64,000 bases of DNA from Epiperipatus broadwayi. Taxonomy: Eukaryota; Onychophora; Udeonychophora; Euonychophora; Peripatidae. The position numbers and the translations under genes are program-made. Positions 34,487-45,562 of this stretch are shown piece by piece (the first letter of the stretch is position 1; every line of letters begins with the position of its first letter). The notes below the pieces were generated by a model that did no database searches, was not told the origin of the DNA, and saw only the letters and a program-made list of their open reading frames with translations. The stretch covers positions 496,001-560,000 of the forward strand of contig JAQFVV010006505.1 of NCBI GenBank assembly GCA_028023455.1. Direction: 5' to 3'.

Positions 34487-34548
34487 TGTTTCACATCCTC
34501 TGACATGTTGTTGGCTTATGGCCTTTATCAGTGAGGATATGGAGATAA
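34487..34548 (-). ncRNA. Hammerhead relic (A/B-like)
   Basis: Minus strand: CCUCA, CUGAUAA, stem II AGGCC-AUAA-GCC, degraded GAAA (ACAA), GUC, then AGAGGAU. Homologous to A/B ribozymes but eroded. Confidence 0.5.
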
Positions 34549-34613
34549 TACTGAGCCTAATATACTTATGCACTCAACAGTCACAAATTAAATCTTTTAC
34601 ACAGTCAAGCTAA

Positions 34614-35159
34614 TGACATCATATGCAAATTACCCCAAAATTTTGAAACAAATATTTACTTATGTACTTATGTAGATTTGATAGTAAGCTTGTAACAATA
34701 TATTTTTTGTAACTTCAGTTTTAAGTTAACTTAGGAACCTTTCAACCTTGGGTTAAAATATTTTACACCATCAAAATATACATTACTTTATCATATACTT
34801 TTTTCTCTCATTTTGCCACAGAATAATCTATTATAAGTTTGAGTTATTAATGAGCATTACATGATAGAATTTTTATTCTACATTTCAATGCAGTAGATCT
34901 AAGATTTTTTATTTATGAAGGCTAGAACCACAAATTAGTCTATGAATTTGGATCAGTGCTCAATAATATTGTCTTTCGTTACCACCACAATAATTTTTTT
35001 AAGGAGTTTAAAAAATTTAGTGCTCAAAGAAATAAACACAATGTGGTGAAACAGTATAAAATATTGGTTAAGTCAATATAAGTAAATAATATAATATGAA
35101 AAGCAATTATAGCCATGATCTTGAAAATAAATGTTAATAAGTATATTTTACTAGTGAGT
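34614..35159. other. Unannotated AT-rich interval
   Basis: No gene or clear repeat; 34860-34970 faintly resembles the A-type ribozyme region. Confidence 0.5.
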
Positions 35160-35550
35160 ACTTAAAAATCTAAAGCTTGTTACTTAACAGAAAACGAATA
35201 CAAAGATTGTAGACAGTAAAACATAGAGAAATGTATAGTAAGATTAACAAAGAGAAATCAAAAGTGAAATACAAAAATCAAAAACAAATGGGTAGCTGAG
35301 ATTAATTTGATCCAAACAGTGTCCCTAGCAAAAATTACAACAAATCGATAATTAAAGTTTTAAATTGAATTCCAAAAAATTGTAAAGGGGGGGGGGGTTT
35401 AAAAATGAAGTGTGAAATGGATGGAAGACATGCAGAAGTTTAATAGTAGAACATGACAAAGAAAACTATTGATTAGAGAGACCAGATTATACTTAGACTG
35501 GTCTTCATTCTGCATGAATTCATTAATAATCGAAAATGATGACGATGATC
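35160..35550 (+). pseudogene. Very degraded LINE C-terminus
   Basis: Collinear with 26.5-26.9 kb: relics of 'LTENEYK', 'NIEKCIVRLTKRNQK', 'KNKWVAEINLIQTVSLAK', 'SVKWMEDMQK', ending in a GATGATGACGATGAT tract. Many stops, and a G10 homopolymer at about 35388. Confidence 0.6.
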
Positions 35551-36304
35551 ATTTGAATTAAATAAAAGATGTATGCTACAATGTTTTTTTTTAAATTTTA
35601 CATAAGTGATAACAAAATAAATATTTTACATCTTTCATATTAATTCCATAAAAATAAACTTGTAAACACAGATTAAAGTCATACTATATTAGAATGGATG
35701 TGATTAAAGATGAAAATGGATGTGATTAAAGATGAAAATCTTCAAACTCAACACCATTTAACTTAGACGCTGGCCCCTGACAAGATTTTGTTTAAAGAGT
35801 TTTGATATAATAAATCAATTTTTAATAATTGAAGTTTATATTAGCACAGCCTCAGAAGCAAATCAAACAAATTGGAAAAAGTTTATTAGAGAATGAAAAA
35901 AGATAAAAAATAAATGTTGATTAAAAGTCTAGAAATATGTCTCTGGTTATTAATATTATAAAAGTCATTTAAAAATAATTACATTATTGATATTTTAAAG
36001 TAAAACCATATAAAAATTATTTATTAATTTTTTTGATGTTTAAGCATAATTAAATTTTTATGATATATTGTAAGTATTAACAGATTTACATGGTTGAGTG
36101 ACAAAATAGAGTGGCAGTTATTGGAACTTAAAGTTCACAAATTGCTCTTAGCTCTACCACTTCCGATGTTCAAACTTCTTATAAAGTCCCAAGAAATAAA
36201 GCCATTCAATTATTTAATTTACCTAAACTGGTCACAGAATGATTTTTTATATATTGCTATGCTAAAATGAACCAATAAAGGCACTAAATTTGCGAAAAAT
36301 ATAC

Positions 36305-36540
36305 TAAAATCTCATCATCATCTCTCCAAGTTCAATCCATCTTCGCTGATCTTTAGCTTCCCTTCTCCACATCACCCCTGCACACTTTCTTATTTCATCA
36401 ATCCATCTCACATGTGGCCTCTTTCTGGGTCTTTTACAATCTCTTGGAATCCAGTTTAAGATTTCAATTGTCCATCTATTATCATCTCTTCCAGCCCAAC
36501 TCCACTTTAGTCTTTTAATTTTTCAATGATTATATAATTA
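36305..36540 (-). pseudogene. LINE 3' end fragment
   Basis: Reverse complement of the last ~220 bp of the 26.4-kb LINE family: 'ctccaagttcaatccatctt', 'atctcacatgtggcctcttt', 'tcttttacaatctcttggaa', next to a CATCATCATC tract. Confidence 0.85.
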
Positions 36541-36689
36541 TATTATAGATATTGTCATATATTATTTTGTTGTTAGATAAATATATTTGTTCTATATAAT
36601 ATCTAGGATTTATATATATATAATTCATAATTTTCCAAAGTTTATAACTAAATCAGACTAACCAAGAAAATAAATTCTAAAACACAAAT

Positions 36690-37070
36690 CAATGATTTCA
36701 CGGTTATAAGCAGACTTCTCAAGTGTAAAGTACTAAAAGATAACAAATTTATACTAAACATGACCCACAATTTTACTTACATCCCACACATTCTTAATAA
36801 TAAACGAACTTTTAATTAAATTAACTGCTTCAGAATTATAAATTTTTAATAATAAAACCTCTTTAATTCTTTTTTCCCTCTATCAAATAAAACAACTTTA
36901 GACTCATCAAAACTATGGTCTGTATCTCTTTCATGGATATACAAAGTTGACCTTAGATATTTATTTCTAACCCTACTTTTATGTACTTTATTTTTTCATT
37001 TAAACTCAAACTATTCTGACCTATATATACTTTCTTACAAAAACAAGGGATTTTAGAACTAATTTAGCTT
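36690..37070 (-). pseudogene. Penelope-like element GIY-YIG endonuclease fragment (PLE3)
   Basis: On the minus strand, 37060 to about 36830: 'CFCKKVYIGQNSLSLNEKIK' (the YIG half of GIY-YIG, with the downstream helix that normally carries R and H), then after a frameshift 'STLYIHERDTDHSFDESKVV' and 'LFDRGKKELKRF'. The order VYIGQT.RSLNERI...HERDTDHSFDF is the PLE endonuclease pattern. Downstream (36735-36690) 'cttgagaagtctgcttataa...gtgaaatcattg' resembles the ribozyme-like terminus of PLEs. No RT; several frameshifts. A different lineage from the 21.4- and 59-kb copies. Confidence 0.75.
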
Positions 37071-37089
37071 CACACTTTTAATATATATA

Positions 37090-37610
37090 TATAATATTTA
37101 AATACATATATTATCTATACTAAAGTTAATGTAATTATAAGGGACTTGAACTCAGATTTTCGAACTCCCCACAGCTAGCCAATCCATCTTTTACAATTGA
37201 TACACATTACCACATACATGTGAAAAAAATAAATGATCTCCAATATATGCACTTCATGCTCAAACAGCACTCATCAGTTGGTCCAGATCACCATCTCTAA
37301 CACACATATATAATCACTGCTCAGTTTATAGGCATCAATAATTTCTACTCTCCAACTCTTCAGTCATATCAGTGAAAATCTGAGGATGCTAAAAACCCTT
37401 GATGATGCCAATATTATTATCATACTCATGTTGATCTTAAGGCAATCAGACCATTCACACATAGGACCTTAATTATCCAGAAAAGAGATGGGCAGAATAC
37501 AGGTTGAATATGTAATATTTAAATACATGTATATTATCTATACTAAACTTAATGTAATTATAAGGGACTTGAACTCAGATTTTCAAACTCCCCACAGCTA
37601 TCATAGATAC
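37090..37610 (-). mobile_element. Family C tandem partial dimer C5
   Basis: About 1.2 monomers head to tail: 'taattataagggacttgaac' recurs at 37132 and 37555, a period of 423 bp, with ~100 bp duplicated at each end. One ribozyme per monomer. Other C landmarks: 'ctccaactcttcagtcatat', 'gatgatgccaatattattat', 'gagatgggcagaata'. Confidence 0.85.
37233..37290 (-). ncRNA. Hammerhead motif, family C
   Basis: Minus strand: UGAUCU and CCAA, CUGAUGA, stem II GUGCU-GUUUG-AGCAU, GAAG (A15.1 changed), short AU-rich stem III, AUA triplet, UUGG and AGAUCA. Both stem I blocks pair perfectly (CCAA/UUGG, UGAUCU/AGAUCA). Confidence 0.75.
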
Positions 37611-38199
37611 CAAAAATTCTAATTATAAAAAAAAAGAATAATGAAATAAGATTAAATTTAATAAACCGTGATTATAAATTTGTAAAAAAGAAAAAACTTA
37701 ATTAATATTGTATGATATAATGGTTAATATATCTTCTGACATTCCTATATCTAGGGTTTGAATTCAAGTTGGATAAATATTGAATATCAATTAAGGACAC
37801 AAACAGGCTTAGAAATTTTTTTCCAGATAATTATTCAAAATAGCAATACATATATAACTATTATTGCCTAGGGATATAGATCATAGGTTAAACTCAACAG
37901 ATCTTATGTACTAAATATAAAAACAGAAAAGATATGTAATATAATGTAGCCATAGGTTAAAGTTTTATCATAATTATATAGTTGGTACACTCAAAGTTTT
38001 TTTTTCAATTAATGAATAAATTTTTAGCTATGATAATAAGAAAGTTTAAAATATAGAATAACTAATTAATTTTCAATAGTTTCATCAGATTTTCAATTGG
38101 ATGGACAGTTGAAGAGTTGGAGTGTGGAGTGGATTGAAGCCTGTCCATTAAAGTATGAAGATTGGCTATCTTAATATATATTTGATATATGTGTAGAGA

Positions 38200-38260
38200 T
38201 GATAATCTGGACAAACTGATGATTGCTTGTTTAGCATCAAATACATATATTGGTGATTAT
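38200..38260 (+). ncRNA. Hammerhead motif, family C
   Basis: CUGAUGA intact, stem II UGCU-UGUUU-AGCA, G12 changed (CAAA), AUACAUAU stem III with AUA triplet, UUGG. Stem I strand is CAAA instead of CCAA. Confidence 0.65.
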
Positions 38261-38669
38261 TTATCTTTTTGACATATATATGTTCAAGTGTATCAGTGTT
38301 ATGAGATAAAGTGGAGAGTGGTGGGTCATGTGAAAGTCTGCTCATATACCCTATATATTACATATATTGATACAAGTATATAATAAGCTTGTATTTCAGT
38401 TATTACATAGTAGAGATGTCTGTCCATCCCTCGTATATGTATTAAATGGATTATGTCCTGTACATGAGGGGTCAGATTGACTTCAGGTCAACATGGGTGT
38501 GACAAGAATCTTGGTCTCAGGGTGGCCTTTGAGCATTTCATCATCAGATTTTCGATTGGATGGATGGTTGAAGAGTTGGAGTGTGGAGTGGATTGAAGCC
38601 TGTCCATTAAAATATGACATTGGATATCTTAATATATATCTGAGCACTTATTGCATATATGTGTAGAGA

Positions 38670-38730
38670 TGATAATCTGGACCAACTTACGATTTCTGGT
38701 TTAGCATGAAATACATATATTGGTGATTAC
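38670..38730 (+). ncRNA. Hammerhead motif, family C
   Basis: CCAA, CUUACGA (core broken), damaged stem II, GAAA intact, AUACAUAU, AUA triplet, UUGG. It is the partner of the upstream copy in the dimer. Confidence 0.65.
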
Positions 38731-38830
38731 TTATCTTTTTGACTATATGTGTTCAAGTGTATCAGTGTTATGAGATAGAGTGGAGAGTGGTGGGTCATGT
38801 GAAAGTCTGTGCTCATATACCCTATATAAT

Positions 38831-39184
38831 TGTATATAATTGTATTTATAGGAATGTATGTACTTAATCATTTTTCTATATACATATTATAGATATCAAG
38901 ATCTATGATTTCTAAAAGATTTTAATTAGTAAATGGGTAATAGACATTTAACTCCTGTGTAGCATATTAACGATTTCAAATCTTTATCATTTATTTCTAA
39001 ACATAAAAGAATATTTTTCTTAAAAGAAAAAAAAACATAAAGAGCCACCAATAATATTTGTTATATTTTGGGCAAATTATTATATTTCTTAATTAAGCCA
39101 GTCTAACTTCTTATATTTAAAAACTTTAGGCTGTGGATTTAAGATGTAATTTTTAAGCTACAAAACACCTTTAGTAGAACTTTT
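38831..39184. other. Unannotated AT-rich interval
   Basis: Nothing recognised. Confidence 0.6.
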
Positions 39185-39490
39185 AGGATTTTGAGAAGTA
39201 ATTATTAGCAAAGCAAAACTCCATATAGTAGTGCCACCTGTGCTAAACAGAGTAATCAATGGATGCCAGAAGCTCCTCACTGACGAAGGCCACAAGCCAA
39301 AAACTAGTCTGGGGATATTGGATGAATAGGCATTAGATAGGGATTTTATGCACAAGCCTTCTGGCATCCATTGATTACTCTGTTTAGCACAGGTGGCACT
39401 ACTATATGGAGTTTTGATTTGCTTTGTTTATAAACAATTATGTGCTAGTATTGGAGATGTTATCATGTGATGCTTGCTGGTTTAAGTAAT
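39185..39490. mobile_element. Family A element A6
   Basis: Terminal arms 'gcaaaactccatatagtagt ... gtgctaaacagagtaatcaa' and complement, with a plus-strand ribozyme between. Belongs to the subtype with 'ctgtttagcacaggtggcac' also seen at 57.4 kb. Confidence 0.8.
39270..39325 (+). ncRNA. Hammerhead motif, family A, outer stem I lost
   Basis: CCUCA, CUGACGA, GGC-CACAA-GCC, AAAAC (G12 to A), UA, GUC, UGGGG, UUGGAU. The left arm joins just outside CUCCUCA, so the outer AUCCAA strand is missing. Confidence 0.72.
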
Positions 39491-40059
39491 TATTAGCTAA
39501 GAAAAAAAAATTATAACCTATGAAAAACACGGAAACAGATCAATACCAAAATAAAACTAAACAAAATATAGTACTTAAATATAAATACTTTTTGGACCAA
39601 CTGAGGACATTGTAGATTTAGAAGTTGGCAAAAATTAAATTTGGCAAAATGCTTTTAAAATCTTATGAATATACTCTAGTTAACAATTCCAAAACTTAGT
39701 ATTATTTGTCCGAAGGTTTGTGATCATGAAATATTAGATGTGATAATATGTTAAACTATTTCTCATCATCCGTCAATAAATATTGAATGTATAACAAATT
39801 TTAAATTTTATTTAAACTTTTTAAATACAAATAACTAGTTAGTAATAACACACAAATACTCAACACAGATCTGTAAATTGCACAACATTTTGAGTATCAA
39901 GCTACACTCAAACTATTTACTACCTTGAGTTTAATTTTCTTCAAAAAGACTGTATACATAATTACCTTAAAACCAACGATTAACAAACAACTAAAATCTA
40001 TTTTTATGTTAGTAATAATAAATCTATTTTTATGTTAGTATTAATAGTTATAGTTATTT
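39491..40059. other. Unannotated AT-rich interval
   Basis: A short tandem ('atctatttttatgttagta' twice) at about 40000-40038; otherwise nothing. Confidence 0.55.
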
Positions 40060-40175
40060 TAAAAAGTAGAGGAGATTAAGATCTCTCTGATGAAGACTGC
40101 AGGACAATCGAAACTGGCAGGAAAATAAAGAAATCATTAAAAAAAAATTGCATTAAAGTGTATATGAGAAGAATT
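40060..40175 (+). repeat. N-family repeat with hammerhead-like motif
   Basis: CUGAUGA at 40087, GACUG-CAGGA-CAAUC (4 of 5 pairs) as stem II, GAAAC at 40110, then 'tggcaggaaaataaag' matching foldback N1. No convincing NUH site or stem I pairing is seen, so it may be a relic of a PLE-terminal ribozyme. Confidence 0.5.
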
Positions 40176-40736
40176 ATTGTAAGCAATATATATATATGAT
40201 TAATAAAATCATAAGTTATCTAATTAGAAAAATATTTTTTTTGTTTATTTTAGTATTAAAAATTCAATTACTAATATTAACTTGAATACTTTAGAATCTA
40301 ATTTCTTTTTATATTCTGAGTACGATTGTTAAATAAAATATTTTGCTCATTTCATCTTAATTTCTATTTTCCAGAGAATATATTATTTAATTCAATAATG
40401 AGAAAATCACATATTGTTGTTTTAATCAATGTTTATTGATTTTGTTTTAAGTTATGTAAACAAAACTGTTTGTTTTTAAAAATAAAATAATTAAAAATGT
40501 AAAATGATGAAAAAATAAAATGTGAATAATTTCTAGAAGTCATTCTTTATGATAAAATATTCGAACAAAAATAATTTTTGCACTCAAAAATAAAAGTAGA
40601 TTGTAACCCTTCATTTTCTGCAAAAAAAAAAAACAACTATTTTTACAAATTAAAAAAAAAAAAACCATAAAAGATATAATTTAATTCCAATCTTTTTAAA
40701 CTTTTTTCGGAAAAATGTAATTAAAAAAATAAATCA

Positions 40737-40955
40737 TCGTCATCATCATCGACCATTATCAACCACTGCAGGATGAAGGTCTTTCCAAGTTCAATCCATC
40801 TTCTCTGATCTGTAGCTTCTATTCTCCACATCACCCCTGCACACTTTCTTATTTCATTTATCCATCTCACATGTGGTCTCTTTCTGGGTCTTTTACAATC
40901 TCTTGGAATCCAGTTTAAGATTTCAATTGTCTATCTATTATCATCTCTTCTACGT
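40737..40955 (-). pseudogene. LINE 3' end fragment
   Basis: Same 3' end as 36.3 kb, with a CGTCATCATCATC edge, 'ccactgcaggatgaaggtct', 'atctcacatgtggtctcttt' and 'tcttggaatccagtttaaga'. Confidence 0.85.
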
Positions 40956-42582
40956 ACATGTATATACTAAAAAAATCTTGTATAATATTGTTAAATATAT
41001 CATTATAGTAGTCGTAATCAAGTTTAAAGCAAGCGTAGCATACTATATTGATATATTTAACAGTATTAAACAAGTTTGTCCTAGGACACATGTTGTATGT
41101 ATTTATTTTTTGAAAAGATGTAATTATAAAGAGACCAGTTCTTTTTAATATCAGTTTATAAATTATTTTTCACAAGTGATATTTATTGAGTGTATTGAAA
41201 TGCAACAATAGAGAAGTGGGTAAACACTTATCATTGCAAATAATATTCAAAATATGTTTCTAAATTTTATGAGAAAAGCATGTTAGTATATGGAAAAATA
41301 CTGTAATTTAAAAAATAAAAAATTAATAATGGAAAAATGGAAAAGTCCTAATAAAATAAGCAGGTGTATAGTCATTCAGAAAGTCATGTGACTAGCAACC
41401 GTAAATATGATAGGTTGAGGTTTGACTCTGCAAAACTTAAACTCTCTTATGTTATCCTATAAAACAGAAATAATCATAATGGGACTATAATATTAGTAAA
41501 AGAGCGAACAAAGTGAGGTTTCAACTTTCACATAAAACAGGTATGGTTACTTTAAAATCAAAATAAGATGTTTTATCAAGAGTGTTTATCCATAAGCTCA
41601 GTAGCATATTAAGTTTTTAAATATAAATTTTGTAAAGGACAATACAATAACCATTTTTATTAAAAGATATAGCATATGATGTACTCATTCTTTTTATTTC
41701 CAATAGTCACTTTAATAAATAAAAAAACAGAAAATAAAAACATTTTTATATTTGAAGCTTAAATGTGGACAGAACTGCATACTAAGCAATCTATCATCTT
41801 GTCTTTGCTTGTTGAGAGGAGTGACCAAAACAAAATGTATTGTTGTACTTTATAAATTTCAACCATGTTTATAAGAAATAAATTATATAAGTTTGAATCA
41901 ATATTGAATACTCAACAACTAAACTATCTCGTTTTAAAAATATAATGAAATTATTCAATCATAAGCATTCATTTTATTAATACTCTATTTATTAAATAAT
42001 GAGGAAAAAATGTAATTTTTCTGGTTATCACTAAAAACAACTTTTCAAAGCAAACTCAAGTTTTTAATGAAATGTTATTGATCAGTCTGAAATATAACTT
42101 TTCAGTCTTTGTTAAAAATAAAGTTTAAAATAATTGATTTATTATTTAATTATTTTTTTTCTTTTTATTAGGAAGAAAGAAATTGAAAAAAAAAAAAAAT
42201 TAGTCAACATTTTCAATGAGATACGTATTTATGTTATTATTTCTACAAGAGAAAAGATTCATGAAAATTTAAAATATTATTAATTTCTTTTCACCAAATA
42301 ATAATTGAACTAAAAATATTTACATATGCTTCTATTTATAGTGCACTAAAAGTCAAAAAAATAATGGTTACTTCAATCACAATTTGGGATTTCAGATTGA
42401 GCTTAAAATAAAAATATGGGAGTCAACATAGGGATGGAATTAATTCATTTTGGACCCCCACCCCCCTTGTGCTTTTATTTCAAGTTCAATTTAAACACGT
42501 CAATTATGGTTGAAAAAACAATTATTTTTTTTTAGTTTTTAATGCATGATAAATAAAAGCATTTACAATAAAATATTTTTTC
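40956..42582. other. Featureless AT-rich interval
   Basis: No gene recognised. ORF 40873-41148 overlaps LINE sequence and is chance. Confidence 0.55.
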
Positions 42583-42675
42583 CATATGTCATAGCATCTG
42601 CCGGGAGGCGAACCTGCAACAACCGTCTGCAACCAACTGCTTGTTTGCAAGGCGGCTGCGCTGACCTTTCAGCTT
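42583..42675 (-). mobile_element. tRNA-derived SINE
   Basis: Minus-strand copy: B-box-like 'gcaggttcgcctcccgg' and an eroded 'ctgaaaggtcagcgcagccg' head. The 5' end is cut short of the 'caagcgttg' start. Confidence 0.8.
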
Positions 42676-42779
42676 ATTATCTCTTATTTTTTAGAATTCA
42701 GATATTTTGCAATTTTCTTTTTGTTAAACAATCTATTTCTATATGAATTCAATTATAAATGATGTATTTATTACTTATT

Positions 42780-43170
42780 CATTAAAAACCAGACAACACT
42801 TAGACAATCTCAATATCAATAACAAGCAACAATTTCAAACTGTTGTCAAGGCAACCTCCTTTTAACAATAAAGGTGGAATCCCACCTTTATTAATGGTCC
42901 AATATATTTATATAGACACTAAAGATTGCAACTTGACCACAGAGATTGAAATTATTGATACAAAGAAGTTTAAATAAACCTCCTTAAACAGATAAATATA
43001 ACCTATTCTGAATGTAGACTAATAAAGAGTCAATTATAACATTACAAACTGCAGTTACAAATTTCAAATTACACCCATTACTTAAATAATAAGTGTAATA
43101 ATGCTCAAGGGTAAATGAGTTTCTAAGTAATTATTAAAAACCAGTCATTACTTAGACAATCCCAATATCG
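42780..43170 (+). repeat. Repeat H
   Basis: Blocks 'gacaacacttagacaatctc', 'tgttgtcaaggcaacctcct', 'aaggtggaatcccacctttat' (a small palindrome), 'gcaacttgaccacagagatt', then a short direct return of the start ('ccagtcattacttagacaat' at 43141). Other copies at 32.5, 50.0 and 54.7 kb. The repeated start suggests a tandem unit of about 350 bp. Confidence 0.65.
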
Positions 43171-43580
43171 ATTTAAAGTTGTAACAGTTTTATTCATTCA
43201 AATGAGTACAAAAAGTACTGTAAATTAATTTGACACTTCTAGTTTATAAATATATTTTACCATATCAGTATACCATGACTAGATTTTGTAACACACATAT
43301 ATATTATCAAAAAAAATTGTATTTGAATTTTAGATCACTGTTTTATGGGAATATTAATTATTAGAATCACAATTGATATCTTCTTTAATGTCATTATATA
43401 AAGATGCATATATGGTTTTCTTTTTAAAGTCATTGGTGCCTATAATGCCACTACACAGGTTTAATCTTCTCCACTCTTTCACTCTTTAGCCATTCATATC
43501 ATTAACATCTATCTATTAAAGTTTGAAGATATGCTATCTTAACATAAAATGAGCACTGATTATATATATGACTGGGAAAT

Positions 43581-43641
43581 GATGATCTGGACCAACTGAT
43601 GAGTGCTGGTTTAGCACAAAATATGTACATTGGAGATCATT
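43581..43641 (+). ncRNA. Hammerhead motif, family C, strong stem I and II
   Basis: AUGAUCU, CCAA, CUGAUGA, stem II GUGCU-GGUUU-AGCAC (five perfect pairs with G-C at 10.1/11.1), AAAA (G12 to A), AUGUACAU-type palindromic stem III, UUGG, AGAUCAU. Only G12 departs from the core consensus. Confidence 0.75.
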
Positions 43642-44023
43642 GATCTTTTTCACATGTATCTGACCATGGTTTTATAAGATGGAGGGTACAATTCTTTTAA
43701 TTACATTAAGTTTAGTACAGATAATATATTTTTTATTTAAATATTACATATTTATTCTACATTCTACTCATCCAACTTCTGTTTATTTAAGTGACCATAT
43801 TAAGAATCTGTATGTGAGCAGTCAGAGTGACCTGATGTCAACATAGGTATGACAATAATGTTGGTATCAACAAGGGTTTTGAGCATTTTATCATCATATT
43901 TTCAATGATATAGAAAAAGAGTTGGAAGGTGAAAGAGATTGAAACCTGTCCATTAAAGTTTGAAGATTTTCTATTTGAATGTAAACTGAACACTGATTAT
44001 ATGTGTGTGTGTCTGTAAGAGAG

Positions 44024-44083
44024 GACAGTCTGGATAAACTGGTGAGAGCTGGTTCAGCACAAAATATGTATATTTGAAGAACA
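44024..44083 (+). ncRNA. Hammerhead motif, family C
   Basis: AAACUGGUGAG core (one change), stem II AGCUG-GUU-CAGC, AAAAU, UUUG. Partner of the preceding copy; more eroded. Confidence 0.6.
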
Positions 44084-44581
44084 TTTACCCATTTCACATG
44101 TATGTGGTCATGTGTATCAATTGTGTAAAATAGAGTGAATAGCTGTAGGGAGCTTGAAGTGGCAGATCTAGGTCAATAAAGATCTAGTCCACCCTCATTT
44201 GCATATCTAGCCTATCCTAATTTGCATAGTTTATTCCAGCTACTTCTTGAAAATGAAGGCTTAGACCTTTGAAAGCGCTCGAATAAATTGATAAAATTTG
44301 TCATTCGTTTGAGACGGTGATTATATATATTATAATTTATATTTAATTTATACATGTGTATTTATATTAGCACAAATATAGAGTTTACAAATATTTTTCT
44401 AACACATAGTTGAACGCGTAAATAATACAAATTTACATATATGCCATTCTGCACTTCACATGCTATCTGCCGTTATTCAAAGTTGATAATCACACCTGTA
44501 TATAACATGGATAATGGACAATAAAGTATAAATTATTGCCCACATATAAAATATGATAACCAAAGTAGAAAAAATTAAAGA

Positions 44582-45186
44582 ACTATTCACCACTAATATT
44601 ATTTTGCCGAACACTTTCAGTACCATTTACCAAACTCATAACAACATATGGGAACTGAATGGTTAATATCCCAGTGCATGCTCCATGGAACACTAGCATT
44701 ACGGTGATTGATAATGTTAATTGACTTAGCAAAAAACCAAGCCTTTTAACTTCCTCTTTCTATCATTTGATTCATTACAAACAGTACTGATATTTTAAAG
44801 ATAAAACTCAGGCCCACAAACACTTTTATAATTGGAAAAACAGAATTAATTTGAGAATCAATTTTATATTTTTTATATTGATAAACCTGCTTGCAATTAT
44901 GTTAATATGTTAGCCTTTGTTTCACCATAATAAGTAGCACTACAACCAATTTCACTGCAAACAATTGAACAAACCACTTCATACTGAATAAAGAATTGAA
45001 CACCAGAAAGAGGAAGTTAAAAGAGGTTTGGTTTATTGCTAAGTCAAATAATGTTATCAGTCAGCATAATACTAATGTTCCATTGAGCATGCAGTGGAAT
45101 ATTAACCGTTCAGTTCCAATATGTCACTATGACTCCGGTACATGGTACCGAAAGTGCTTGGCAAAATAATATTAGTGGCTAATAGT
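44582..45186. repeat. Foldback I (605 bp)
   Basis: Inverted repeat with ends 'actattcaccactaatatta' and complement, arms extending for about 170 bp with mismatches ('ggaactgaatggttaatatc', 'ttgacttagcaaaaaaccaa', and their complements). The centre is AT-rich and non-coding. Only one full copy here; MITE-like. Confidence 0.85.
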
Positions 45187-45240
45187 TTTTTGAATTACCA
45201 CAATTTATATGTGTACAATAATTTACATTATTTGTCAGAA

Positions 45241-45562
45241 AGTAATATTTACTAAGGCTGTAACCTCAAGAACGTGCACATAAAAATGCGATAGTAGGGG
45301 CCTCTACAGGTCTTAACCATAAGCTTATGTTTTGGAAGAAAAGAGGGAAACCCTTATTTATTTCAACCTACTTTCTATATAAATAGGTGAAGCTGAAGCG
45401 GTTAGATCTGAGAGCATGAAGCTATTCAATACTTCACTGATTAAGTCCACATTTCTCCTCTTTTCTTCCAAAACATAAGCTTGTGTTTAAGACCTGTAGA
45501 GGTCCCTACTATCACATTTTTATGCACACATTCTTGAGGTTACAGCCTTAGTAAATATTACT
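45241..45562. repeat. Foldback J3 with extra loop
   Basis: Ends 'agtaatatttactaaggctg' and complement, arms about 120 bp ('gcgatagtaggggcctctac', 'ataagcttatgttttggaag'). The loop is ~100 bp ('ggtgaagctgaagcggttag...'), longer than in J1 and J2, suggesting an insertion or an older, larger form. Confidence 0.85.

Larger units (their letters stand above)
38085..38830 (+). mobile_element. Family C tandem dimer C6-C7
   Basis: Two head-to-tail copies with a period of 470 bp ('gtgtagagatgataatctgg' at 38191 and 38661). Each has 'atcagattttc', 'ggagtgtggagtggattgaa', the ribozyme, and the 'agtggagagtggtgggtcat' end. The unit between contains 'gagggtcagattgacttcag'-like sequence. Confidence 0.85.
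43440..44180 (+). mobile_element. Family C tandem dimer C8-C9
   Basis: Two head-to-tail copies, period 443 bp between equivalent ribozyme positions (43587 and 44030). Contains 'tctactcatccaacttctgt' and 'agagtgacctgatgtcaaca', the C inter-ribozyme region. Confidence 0.85.

Noticed and set aside
34293-34613. 106-codon ORF
   Set aside because: It spans foldback N1 and a hammerhead relic and has no protein similarity.
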